Shown here: piece after piece, positions 1 to 5,975 of the stretch
Numbering within the stretch: the first letter of the stretch is position 1
Layout of the letters: each line of letters begins with the position of its first letter
Source: Desulfobacterales bacterium
GTDB lineage: Bacteria > Desulfobacterota > Desulfobacteria > Desulfobacterales > SpSt-501
Length of the DNA: 7,438 bases
NCBI GenBank assembly: GCA_025454275.1
Contig: JALOOS010000078.1
Span: 1-7,438 of the forward strand
Direction of reading: 5' to 3'
Made by a program: the position numbers and the translations under genes
The notes under the pieces: model-generated
What the model was told of the DNA's origin: nothing
The model's input: only the letters and a program-made list of their open reading frames with translations
Databases searched by the model: none

Positions 1-175
1 GGCGATGGTCGTGGTGGCCCTGCACGTGCGCCACGGCTTCTGGAGCGCCTTTCAGTCCGTCGGCGCCAACCATCCGAAAACCATGCCGGCCCTCATGGCC
101 CTGAGTTGGGCGGCGGGCGGGGTGGTGGCGTTCGGATTCGGGCTGCTGCCCATCTACATATTGGCACGGTATTAG
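1..175 (+). CDS. sdhC: Succinate dehydrogenase/fumarate reductase cytochrome b subunit, C-terminal fragment
   Basis: Only the last 57 codons are present; the gene is cut by the left edge, with the reading frame beginning at base 2 and a TAG stop at 173-175. The visible part starts with a hydrophobic stretch, then the motif LHVRHGFWSAFQSVG. This is characteristic of the single-subunit cytochrome b (b558-type, type B) membrane anchor of succinate:quinone oxidoreductases, where a histidine of this motif is expected to ligand a heme. A final hydrophobic helix (about residues 30-54 of the fragment, LMALSWAAGG to LLPIYIL) ends in a short basic tail, ARY. In the family this protein anchors the SdhA-SdhB catalytic dimer, carries two b hemes and forms the quinone site. 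It lies 37 nt upstream of sdhA on the same strand, so co-transcription is expected. The assignment rests on the motif and the sdhA/sdhB context. Confidence 0.88.
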   Translation, partial: AMVVVALHVRHGFWSAFQSVGANHPKTMPALMALSWAAGGVVAFGFGLLPIYILARY

Positions 176-212
176 CCCTTTTTCGCTTTTCGCCCATTAG
201 AAAGGAACCCTG

Positions 213-2126
213 ATGCGCCTCGATGCCAAGATACCCGCCGGCCCCCTCCCCCAGAAATGGGACCGCCACCGCTTTGAGACCAAACTGGTCAACCCGGCCA
301 ACAAGCGCAAATACAGCATCATCGTCGTCGGCACCGGGCTCGCCGGCGCCTCGGCTTCGGCCAGCCTGGCCGAGCTCGGCTACGACGTGAAGACCTTCTG
401 CATCCACGACTCCCCGCGCCGGGCGCACAGCATCGCCGCCCAGGGCGGGATCAACGCCGCCAAGAACTATCCCAACGACGGCGACAGCATCTGGCGCCTG
501 TTCTACGACACCGTGAAGGGGGGCGATTTCCGCGCCCGCGAAGCCAACGTCTACCGTCTGGCGCAGGTGAGCAACGCCATCATCGACCAGTGCGTCGCCC
601 AGGGCATCCCCTTCGCCCGGGAGTACGGCGGGCTTCTGGCCAACCGCTCCTTCGGCGGCGCCCAGCTCTCGCGCACCTTCTATGCCCGCGGCCAGACCGG
701 CCAGCAGCTGCTGCTCGGGGCCTACAGCGCGATGATGCGGCAGGCGGCCGCCGGCAAAGTGCACCTCTATCCACGCCGGGAGATGCTCGACCTGGTGGTT
801 GCCGACGGTCAGGCGCGCGGCATCGTGGCGCGCAACCTCCTCACCGGCGAGATCGAACGCCACGCCGGCCACGCCGTGCTGCTCTGTACCGGCGGCTACG
901 GCAACGTCTACTTTCTCTCCACGAACGCCAAGGCCTGCAACGCCAGCGCCACCTTCCGGGCCTACCGGCGCGGCGCCGCTTTCGCCAACCCCTGCTTCAC
1001 GCAGATCCACCCCACCTGCATCCCGGTGCACGGCACCTACCAGTCCAAGCTCACGCTCATGAGCGAGAGCCTGCGCAATGACGGACGGGTCTGGGTGCCC
1101 AAGACCCCCGGCGACAAACGCCGCCCCACGGAGATCCCCGAAGCCGAGCGGGACTATTTCCTCGAGCGCAAGTACCCGAGCTTCGGAAACCTGGTCCCCC
1201 GCGATGTGGCCTCGCGCAACTCCAAGGAGCAGTGCGACCAGGGCAAAGGGGTGGGCGAGACAGGGCTTGCGGTCTACCTCGATTTCGCCGATGCCATCCG
1301 GCGGGACGGCCGGGCCACCATCGCCAAAAAATACGGCAACCTGTTTCAGATGTACGACAAGATCACGGGCGAGGACCCCTACACGACGCCGATGATGATC
1401 TACCCGGCCGTGCACTACACCATGGGGGGGCTGTGGGTGGACTACAACCTCATGAGTACGATCGATGGCCTTTTTGTCCTCGGAGAGGCGAACTTCTCCG
1501 ACCATGGGGCCAACCGCCTCGGGGCGAGCGCCCTGATGCAGGGGCTGGCGGACGGCTACTTCGTCATCCCGGCCACCATCGGCGGCTACCTTGCCGGCAC
1601 CCGCTTTGCCGATGTGGAAACCGGTCATGCCGCCTTTGCGGACGCGGAGCGCCAGGTGTCGGAGCGCATCACCCGGCTGCTATCCGTTTCGGGCAGCCGC
1701 ACGGTCGATGATTTCCACCGCCGGCTGGGTCTCATCATGTGGGACCATTGCGGAATGTCCCGCACCAACGCGGGCCTGGCCGAGGCGCGCACCCTGATCC
1801 GGGAGCTGCGCACGGAGTTCTGGAAAGAGGTGCGCGTCCCCGGCTCCGCGAGCGACTTCAACCAGAGCCTGGAAAAGGCCGGGCGGGTGGCGGACTTCAT
1901 GGAATTCGCCGAGCTCATGGTGATCGACGCCCTGGCGCGCCAGGAATCCTGCGGCGGCCATTTCAACGAGGCCTTCCAAACCGAGGAAAACGAGGCCCGG
2001 CGCGACGATCAGAACTTCTGCCACGTGGCCGCCTGGGAGTTTACCGGGGAGGAGAGCGATCCCCGCCTGCACAAAGAGCCCCTGAGTTTCGAAAACGTCC
2101 AGCTAACCCAGAGGAGTTACAAGTGA
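213..2126 (+). CDS. sdhA: Succinate dehydrogenase/fumarate reductase flavoprotein subunit (type B)
   Basis: Catalytic subunit interconverting succinate and fumarate, with FAD as cofactor, on the inner face of the cytoplasmic membrane. It has 637 aa, a usual length for type-B enzymes. The ATG at 213 has a Shine-Dalgarno AAAGGA at 201-206. The dinucleotide-binding motif GTGLAG is at residues 40-45. H72, in AHSIAAQGG, matches the histidine that carries covalent FAD. Substrate and catalytic residues line up with known enzymes: H266 (HPTCIP), R288 (SESLRNDGR, the expected proton-shuttle arginine), H401 (HYTMGG) and R435 (GANRLGAS). The SESLRNDGR and YLDF segments resemble Bacteroides/Geobacter-type enzymes more than E. 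coli SdhA or FrdA. There is no N-terminal signal peptide, as expected for a cytoplasm-facing subunit. The direction in vivo (oxidation, reduction or both) cannot be read from sequence; the name frdA would be equally valid. The stop overlaps the sdhB start by 4 nt. Confidence 0.97.
   Translation: MRLDAKIPAGPLPQKWDRHRFETKLVNPANKRKYSIIVVGTGLAGASASASLAELGYDVKTFCIHDSPRRAHSIAAQGGINAAKNYPNDGDSIWRLFYDTVKGGDFRAREANVYRLAQVSNAIIDQCVAQGIPFAREYGGLLANRSFGGAQLSRTFYARGQTGQQLLLGAYSAMMRQAAAGKVHLYPRREMLDLVVADGQARGIVARNLLTGEIERHAGHAVLLCTGGYGNVYFLSTNAKACNASATFRAYRRGAAFANPCFTQIHPTCIPVHGTYQSKLTLMSESLRNDGRVWVPKTPGDKRRPTEIPEAERDYFLERKYPSFGNLVPRDVASRNSKEQCDQGKGVGETGLAVYLDFADAIRRDGRATIAKKYGNLFQMYDKITGEDPYTTPMMIYPAVHYTMGGLWVDYNLMSTIDGLFVLGEANFSDHGANRLGASALMQGLADGYFVIPATIGGYLAGTRFADVETGHAAFADAERQVSERITRLLSVSGSRTVDDFHRRLGLIMWDHCGMSRTNAGLAEARTLIRELRTEFWKEVRVPGSASDFNQSLEKAGRVADFMEFAELMVIDALARQESCGGHFNEAFQTEENEARRDDQNFCHVAAWEFTGEESDPRLHKEPLSFENVQLTQRSYK
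2111..2116 (+). promoter_or_regulatory. Ribosome binding site fixing the GTG start of sdhB
   Basis: GAGGAG lies 6 nt before the GTG at 2123-2125, inside the last codons of sdhA. The GTG shares bases with the sdhA stop (GTGA, 2123-2126). This arrangement implies termination-reinitiation coupling and supports the GTG over upstream in-frame codons, which would extend the protein into sdhA. Confidence 0.8.
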
Positions 2127-2887
2127 ACAAGACCATCAACCTGACGCTCAAGGTCTGGCGGCAGAAAAGCCGCGACGAAAAAGGCCGTTTTGAAACTTAT
2201 CCGGCGCAAGGGATTTCGACCGATATGTCGTTTCTCGAGATGCTGGACGTCGTCAACGAAAAGCTCACCGTGGAGGGCAAGGAGCCGATCGCCTTCGAAC
2301 ACGACTGCCGGGAGGGGATCTGCGGGTCCTGCGGCAGCATGGTGAACGGCCGCGCCCATGGACCCCTGAAAGGCACCTCGCTCTGCCAGCTGCACATGCG
2401 CCATTTTAAAAACGGCGACACCCTGGTCATCGAACCCTGGCGGGCACGCGCCTTCCCGGTCATCAAGGACCTGGTCGTGGACCGCAGCGCCCTCGATCGC
2501 ATCATCCAGGCCGGCGGCTTCATCTCGGTCAACACCGGCAGCGCGCCGGAGGCCAATTCGCTGCCGGTGCCCCCGCTGTCGGCCGAAAAGGCGATGGATG
2601 CCGCAGCCTGCATCGGCTGCGGCGCCTGTGTGGCCGCCTGCCCGAATGCGTCGGCGATGCTCTTCGTCAGCGCCAAGGTGTCCCAGTTCGCCCTGCTGCC
2701 CCAGGGGCGGCCGGAGGCCGACCGCCGCGCGCTCGGCATGGTGCGGGCCATGGACGCCTGCGGCTTCGGCAACTGCTCCAACCATCGCGAATGCGAAAAC
2801 GCCTGCCCCAAGGAGGTCTCGATCGTAAACATCGCGCGCCTGAACCGGGAATACCTTCACGCCGGGTTCGTTTCACACGAAAGGTGA
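2123..2887 (+). CDS. sdhB: Succinate dehydrogenase/fumarate reductase iron-sulfur subunit
   Basis: Electron-transfer subunit carrying electrons between SdhA FAD and the quinone site in SdhC. The GTG start at 2123 gives 254 aa beginning MNKTINLTLKVWRQK. The N-terminal plant-type ferredoxin domain has C62, C67, C70 and C88 (CREGICGSC, then TSLCQLH) for the [2Fe-2S] cluster. The 17-residue spacing before the fourth cysteine, including HGPLKG, is as I recall it from Bacteroides-type proteins. The C-terminal bacterial ferredoxin domain has CIGCGACVAACP at 163-174 and CSNHRECENACP at 218-229. By analogy with Wolinella FrdB, C163, C166, C169 and C228 bind [4Fe-4S], and C173, C218 and C224 bind [3Fe-4S]. 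All ligands are present, so the protein should be functional. It is the last gene of the operon; the repeat-rich intergenic region follows the TGA. Confidence 0.96.
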   Translation: MNKTINLTLKVWRQKSRDEKGRFETYPAQGISTDMSFLEMLDVVNEKLTVEGKEPIAFEHDCREGICGSCGSMVNGRAHGPLKGTSLCQLHMRHFKNGDTLVIEPWRARAFPVIKDLVVDRSALDRIIQAGGFISVNTGSAPEANSLPVPPLSAEKAMDAAACIGCGACVAACPNASAMLFVSAKVSQFALLPQGRPEADRRALGMVRAMDACGFGNCSNHRECENACPKEVSIVNIARLNREYLHAGFVSHER

Positions 2888-2953
2888 CGAAGGGGCAAGG
2901 CAGCAGATCCTGGTGTTTCGTTTTTGGTGGTTTCCGCTTCGCTGTTTTTCTTC

Positions 2954-2977
2954 ACTCGTTACTCGTTACTCGTTACT
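2954..2977. repeat. Heptamer tandem repeat (actcgtt, about 3.4 copies)
   Basis: The unit actcgtt occurs perfectly at 2954-2960, 2961-2967 and 2968-2974, followed by a partial act. It runs directly into a T9 tract at 2977-2985. The perfect copies suggest either recent slippage expansion or a low-complexity repeat family. The array does not form a hairpin, so the T9 tract is not a normal intrinsic terminator. Confidence 0.9.
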
Positions 2978-2989
2978 TTTTTTTTCTTT

Positions 2990-3019
2990 ACTCCGACTCG
3001 GCACTCCGACTCCGACTTC
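2990..3019. repeat. Degenerate ctccgac-type short repeats
   Basis: Three copies of actccgac or tccgac-like units occur in close succession (actccgactcgg, cactccgac, tccgacttc) just downstream of the T9 tract. They share the ctcg/ctcc core with the heptamer array at 2954-2977, so the two may be one decayed low-complexity block. No function is evident. Confidence 0.7.
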
Positions 3020-3046
3020 ATCTTTTCAAGTGTTTGGTGTTTGGGA

Positions 3047-3260
3047 GGATGCCGGCGTCCGGGGCGTCGGGTTCGGGAGCGGATGACTGTCTGAGGGGCT
3101 TACGGGCTCTTGGATCGGACCTTGCCCCGTGCGGGTAAAGAGGTCGAAACGGCGGAGTCGAATGCGTGCACAATGGAGGGCTTGAGCCGGGTCCGATCGT
3201 AGAGCCCGTTGCCCCGAGTTTCAGACGCGGACGAAGCCGATGCCCCGGGCGCCGGCATCC
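3047..3260. repeat. Long imperfect inverted repeat
   Basis: The left arm (3047-3121) and right arm (3190-3260) are imperfect reverse complements around a spacer of about 68 nt. The outer ends match over 19 nt with one mismatch (3047-3065 against 3242-3260). The inner ends match over 20 nt with two mismatches (3102-3121 against 3190-3209). The middle of the arms is partly similar but with gaps. In RNA from either strand this could fold into a long stem. No T-run follows on either strand. It could be a bidirectional transcription barrier between convergent operons, a MITE-like remnant or a dispersed intergenic repeat; sequence alone does not decide. Confidence 0.75.
3063..3093. repeat. 31-bp direct repeat, copy 1
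   Basis: This is identical over 31 bases to 3294-3324. The sequence begins ggcgtcgggttcgggagcgg and ends gatgactgtctg (the two pieces overlap by one base). This copy sits inside the left arm of the long inverted repeat. The flanking bases differ between copies, so the match is bounded. A 31-bp exact match is far beyond chance in a window of this size. Confidence 0.9.
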
Positions 3261-3293
3261 GGCGAGCGCCGCAGAATCTCGTTTTGAAACCGT

Positions 3294-3324
3294 GGCGTCG
3301 GGTTCGGGAGCGGATGACTGTCTG
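3294..3324. repeat. 31-bp direct repeat, copy 2
   Basis: Exact second copy of 3063-3093, in the same orientation with a 231-bp offset. It lies 11 nt beyond the stop codon of the histidine kinase gene. The two copies bracket exactly 200 bases. This would suit a dispersed repeat family member, or a duplication flanking an insertion, but 31 bp is longer than usual target duplications. Confidence 0.9.
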
Positions 3325-3335
3325 CGGGTACGCTA

Positions 3336-4604
3336 TCACCGGTCGGCGAGAAGGGTTTCGACGCTGCGCAAGAGCTCGGGGATGTTGAAGGGTTTGACGA
3401 GAACGTTCGTAAAGCCGAGCGCGGCCAGCTCGTCAAGCTTGGGGTGGCCGGGGAAGCCGGTGGTGATGATGACCTTCGTCCCGGCCAGCTCCGGTTCGGC
3501 CCGGATGCTGCGGCAGACCTCCAACCCATCCATCTCCGGCATGAAAATGTCCAGGATCAGCAGGTCGGGACGGTAGGTGCCGAGTCGGATCGACGCCTCG
3601 ATGCCGTTGGTCGCCTCCTCGATCAGGTAGCAGCGCGGAATCGAGAGAGCTTCGACCAGGACCTGCCGCACCAGGCTGTCGTCGTCCACGAGCAGGATTT
3701 TGGCGGCCTGCCGTTTTAGCTTCGTCGGCAGCAGCACGGTAAAGACCGTACCCTCCCCCGCCCTTGTTTGAAAAGTGACCTCGCCGCCGTGGGCCTTCAC
3801 GATCCCGTAAGTGACCGACAACCCCAGCCCCGTCCCTCCCTGCGCCTGCTTGTCGGTGACGAAGGGGAGAAAAATCCTATCGGCGATCACGGGTGAAACC
3901 CCTCGCCCGTTGTCTGTGATCCGAAGGCGCACCCGACCGTCTTTACGATCGACCCGGGTCTGAATTCGGATATCACCGCGGGCATGGTCGATCGCCTGGG
4001 CTCCGTTGATGACCAGGTTCAGGATCACCTGCTCGATACTCTGCAGGCTGCCCTCGACCTCGGGCAGATCGGACGCAAGGTCGGTTTGCACCGTGATGCC
4101 GGCTCGGCGCAGGGTGGTCTGGGCCAGCCTCAGGGCGTTTTTGACGGCCGTGTTGAGATCGAAAAGCTGCCGCTCGGAAAGATTGGACTGGCGCGAAAAG
4201 TTCTTAAGGTCGGAGACGATCTTCGTCACCCGGTTGGCGGCCATCTCCGTGTCGGCCAGCAGCTGAGGGAGATTCTCCTGCAGAAAATCGATGGTGAAAC
4301 CGCCGAACTTGCATTGGGGATCACGGGCCTGCAGGGGAATCACGACGGCCAACAGGTCCGCCCAGATTTTCCGCAGCAGGGGCAGGTTGTACATGATGAG
4401 ATTGATGGGGTTGTTGATCTCATGCGCAACGCCGGCGACCAGGGTACCCAGGGTTTCCATTTTCTGGGCCTGCTGCAGCTGATCTTCGACGGCGTTGAGA
4501 GCGGTCTCGGTCTTGCGCACGGCCGATTCCAGCCGCCGGTTTTCCGCGCGCAGCCGGGCGAGCTGCGCCTCCAACTCCTCCCGACTGCTCTCTTGCGGGG
4601 CCAT
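3336..4604 (-). CDS. Soluble hybrid histidine kinase with C-terminal receiver domain
   Basis: Two-component signalling protein of 422 aa with no membrane segment or signal peptide. The ATG at 4604 has AAGGAGTG at 4611-4618; the frame is open further upstream, but that part overlaps the ykgJ-like gene and is not credible. Residues 8-50 form a charged heptad-like coiled coil. A HisKA dimerisation domain follows, with the H-box AGVAHEINNP (phospho-acceptor H61) and its second helix ending KNFSR near 138. The HATPase domain has an N-box (NLVINGAQAI, N200), G1 (DNGRG, 231-235), F-box-like FLPF and G2 (GGTGLGLS, 256-263). The receiver domain (302-422) has D307/D308, phospho-acceptor D352, T381 and K404, all expected active residues. 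There is no PAS, GAF or other sensor domain and no DNA-binding output, so its signal and target are unknown. It lies 23 nt after the YkgJ-family gene, apparently last in the dnaX-recR transcription unit. Confidence 0.93.
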   Translation of the reverse strand: MAPQESSREELEAQLARLRAENRRLESAVRKTETALNAVEDQLQQAQKMETLGTLVAGVAHEINNPINLIMYNLPLLRKIWADLLAVVIPLQARDPQCKFGGFTIDFLQENLPQLLADTEMAANRVTKIVSDLKNFSRQSNLSERQLFDLNTAVKNALRLAQTTLRRAGITVQTDLASDLPEVEGSLQSIEQVILNLVINGAQAIDHARGDIRIQTRVDRKDGRVRLRITDNGRGVSPVIADRIFLPFVTDKQAQGGTGLGLSVTYGIVKAHGGEVTFQTRAGEGTVFTVLLPTKLKRQAAKILLVDDDSLVRQVLVEALSIPRCYLIEEATNGIEASIRLGTYRPDLLILDIFMPEMDGLEVCRSIRAEPELAGTKVIITTGFPGHPKLDELAALGFTNVLVKPFNIPELLRSVETLLADR

Positions 4605-4627
4605 CGGCCGCACTCCTTCCCGATCCC

Positions 4628-5047
4628 TCAGCGCAGGTCGCCGCGATCTTCCGAAGCCAGCTGCGCCTCCACGCACCGGCAGACGTCGCTCAAAGACGCA
4701 TCGGTTCGCATGCCGGGGCAGGAGCGGGCCATGATGCGCCAGTTTTCCGGGTCGATGAGGAGGCTCTTGATGAAAGGCCAGCGCCGGCACATGCGGGGCT
4801 TCACCGGGTGAATCGTGCACAGCGCGTCCCAGAAGATGCAATACCCCTCGGGCCCCTGGGCCAGCAGCTTTCGGCCACCGGAATCCCGGCAATAGATCCG
4901 TTCGACATCGGCAGGGCTGGTTCCGATGAAGGCGCCGATCGCCGCGATCTCCTCGGCGTCGACGTAAGTCCCACCGAAGCCTTTGCAGCACTCCCCGCAC
5001 CGGCGGCACTGGAAGAGGCGTTCGGGGGACGGGTCATTCGAAGACAC
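4628..5047 (-). CDS. YkgJ-family cysteine cluster protein (predicted Zn/Fe chelating)
   Basis: Small 139-aa protein of the YkgJ (CxxCxxCC) family, predicted to bind zinc or iron; the biochemical role of the family is not established. The N-terminal motif CRRCGECC is at residues 14-21, followed by the usual downstream cysteines: C70 (GYCIFW), C77 and C87 in CTIHPVKPRMCRRWPF. Further cysteines are C110, C123 and C125. There is no signal peptide or membrane segment. The start is GTG at 5047, supported by GGAGG at 5054-5058 with a 6-nt spacer. The nearby ATG at 5037 is in another frame. The gene overlaps the 3' end of recR by 14 nt, so it is very likely co-translated with it. Nothing seen ties it mechanistically to RecR. 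Confidence 0.9.
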   Translation of the reverse strand: MSSNDPSPERLFQCRRCGECCKGFGGTYVDAEEIAAIGAFIGTSPADVERIYCRDSGGRKLLAQGPEGYCIFWDALCTIHPVKPRMCRRWPFIKSLLIDPENWRIMARSCPGMRTDASLSDVCRCVEAQLASEDRGDLR

Positions 5048-5636
5048 GACGCGCCTCCATGGCTTTCCGGAGGGTGACCGGGTCGACGAACTTCAGGTCC
5101 CCCCCCATGGGAACCCCGGCGGCGATGCGGGTCACCCGCACGGGAAAGGCGGCCAGGCGCTCGGCGATATAGGCGGCGGTCGACTCCCCTTCGACACTGG
5201 TTCCCGTGGCGATGACGACCTCCTGGACCCCGCCCGATGCCACGCGGCTCAGCAGTTCGCGCACCCGGATGTCGTCGGGACCCACTCCGTGCAGCGGCGA
5301 TATCACCCCGGAGAGCACGTGGTAGTTGCCGTTGAACGCACCCGATTTCTCCACGGCCACCAAGTCGCCCGGCTGCTCCACCACGCACACCCGCGAGGCG
5401 TCGCGGGCCGGATTGCTGCAGAGAGGGCAGAGTTCCTGGTCGCTGAGCGAGAAGCAGCGCGAGCAGAGCCTGACCTTCCGCTTCACCTCCAGGATGCTGC
5501 GCGCCAGTTCCTCGACCGACGCTTCGGGAGCATGCAGCAGATGCAGCGCCAGCCGCTCCGCGGTTTTTTCGCCGACGCCCGGCAGGCGTGACAGGTGATG
5601 GATGAGGCTACGGATCGAGGCCGGATAGTGGTTCAT
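5034..5636 (-). CDS. recR: Recombination mediator protein RecR
   Basis: 200 aa, essentially the same length as E. coli RecR. RecR acts with RecO (and RecF) in the cytoplasm to load RecA onto SSB-coated single-stranded DNA at gaps. The helix-hairpin-helix region is at residues 15-34 (LSRLPGVGEKTAERLALHLL). A four-cysteine zinc finger follows: C58, C61, C70 and C73. The Toprim domain starts about residue 82 (VCVVEQPGDLVAVE) and includes the conserved GAFNGNYHVLSG and SPLHGVGPDDI segments. The C-terminal part has IATGTSVEGESTA and RIAAGVPMGGDL, also typical. The ATG at 5636 fits the family N-terminus; its Shine-Dalgarno is weak (a GGGAAGCGGG-like purine run), unlike its neighbours, so it may rely on coupling to ebfC 27 nt upstream. 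Its 3' end contains the start of the YkgJ-family gene. Confidence 0.97.
   Translation of the reverse strand: MNHYPASIRSLIHHLSRLPGVGEKTAERLALHLLHAPEASVEELARSILEVKRKVRLCSRCFSLSDQELCPLCSNPARDASRVCVVEQPGDLVAVEKSGAFNGNYHVLSGVISPLHGVGPDDIRVRELLSRVASGGVQEVVIATGTSVEGESTAAYIAERLAAFPVRVTRIAAGVPMGGDLKFVDPVTLRKAMEARRVFE
5054..5058 (-). promoter_or_regulatory. Ribosome binding site fixing the GTG start of the YkgJ-family gene
   Basis: GGAGG on the minus strand lies 6 nt before the GTG at 5047-5045, within the recR coding sequence. It decides for this GTG, since no in-frame ATG exists near the N-terminal cysteine motif. Confidence 0.75.
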
Positions 5637-5663
5637 GGTGCCCGCTTCCCGTTGCGTGTCCGG

Positions 5664-5975
5664 TCAGCTCAACCCGGGAATTTTGAGCCCGCCGGTCAAT
5701 TTGCCCATTTCGGAGGAGACCATCTCCTGTGATTTGGCCAGAGCCTCGTTCACCGCCGCCAGGATCAGGTCCTGGAGCATCTCCGTATCCTCCGGATTGA
5801 CCACTTCCTTTTCGATCCGAACGGAGGTGATCTGCTGGCGCCCATTGGCCGCCACGCGGATCATGCCGCCCCCGGCCGTGGCCTCCACCGTCCGTCCGGC
5901 CAATTCTTCCTGCATCTTGAGCATGCGCGCCTGAAGCTGCTGCGCCTGCTTCATCATGTTGCCCATGTGCTTCAT
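5664..5975 (-). CDS. ebfC: YbaB/EbfC family nucleoid-associated protein
   Basis: 103 aa, the usual size for the family. YbaB/EbfC proteins are small dimeric DNA-binding proteins associated with the nucleoid and are nearly always encoded between dnaX and recR. Diagnostic segments are the methionine- and glutamine-rich N-terminal helix (MGNMMKQAQQLQARM), the central VEATAGGGMIRVAANGRQ and the C-terminal helix with PEDTEMLQDLILAAVNEAL. The ATG at 5975 overlaps the dnaX stop (ATGA), with GGAGG at 5983-5987 and a 7-nt spacer. An alternative start at Met4 is possible, but the first ATG has the better spacing. Known family activity is DNA binding or bridging; a specific role with RecR or DnaX is not proven. 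Confidence 0.96.
   Translation of the reverse strand: MKHMGNMMKQAQQLQARMLKMQEELAGRTVEATAGGGMIRVAANGRQQITSVRIEKEVVNPEDTEMLQDLILAAVNEALAKSQEMVSSEMGKLTGGLKIPGLS

Larger units (their letters stand above)
2888..3335. other. Repeat-rich convergent intergenic region
   Basis: This stretch of about 450 bases between the ends of sdhB (+) and the histidine kinase gene (-) has no credible gene. Open frames that cross it have no recognisable domain and carry repeat-derived sequence. Bases 2888-3046 are T-rich and low in complexity, clearly unlike the GC-rich genes around them. Bases 3047-3335 are GC-rich and contain direct and inverted repeats, listed separately. I see no tRNA-like fold, no stem immediately followed by a T-run on either strand, and no recognisable promoter. 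Confidence 0.85.

Noticed and set aside
93..1628. 511-codon open frame on the minus strand opposite sdhA
   Set aside because: It is antisense to a fully supported sdhA. Its translation is low-complexity Gly/Ala/Val/Arg-rich with no domain, which is expected from codon bias in GC-rich DNA.
2117..2860. 247-codon minus-strand open frame opposite sdhB
   Set aside because: It is antisense to a gene with all Fe-S ligands intact, and no recognisable domain or ribosome binding site was seen.
2977..2985. T9 tract as an intrinsic terminator for sdhB
   Set aside because: It is preceded by the heptamer array, which cannot form a stem; no GC-rich hairpin lies directly upstream.
3047..3324. CRISPR-like array
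   Set aside because: There are only two direct copies separated by 200 bases, with no regular spacers and no cas genes.
3100..3339. Possible 79-aa minus-strand gene in the intergenic region
   Set aside because: The translation is Arg/Ser-rich and made of the direct and inverted repeat sequence. It has no domain or clear Shine-Dalgarno, and it overlaps the end of the kinase gene.
3984..4811. 275-codon plus-strand open frame opposite the kinase and the YkgJ-family gene
   Set aside because: It covers parts of two well-supported minus-strand genes, and its composition looks like a reverse-strand shadow.
4605..5009. N-terminal extension of the kinase frame up to 5009
   Set aside because: It would overlap nearly the whole YkgJ-family gene and reads as Arg/Gly-rich shadow sequence. 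The ATG at 4604 has a strong Shine-Dalgarno.
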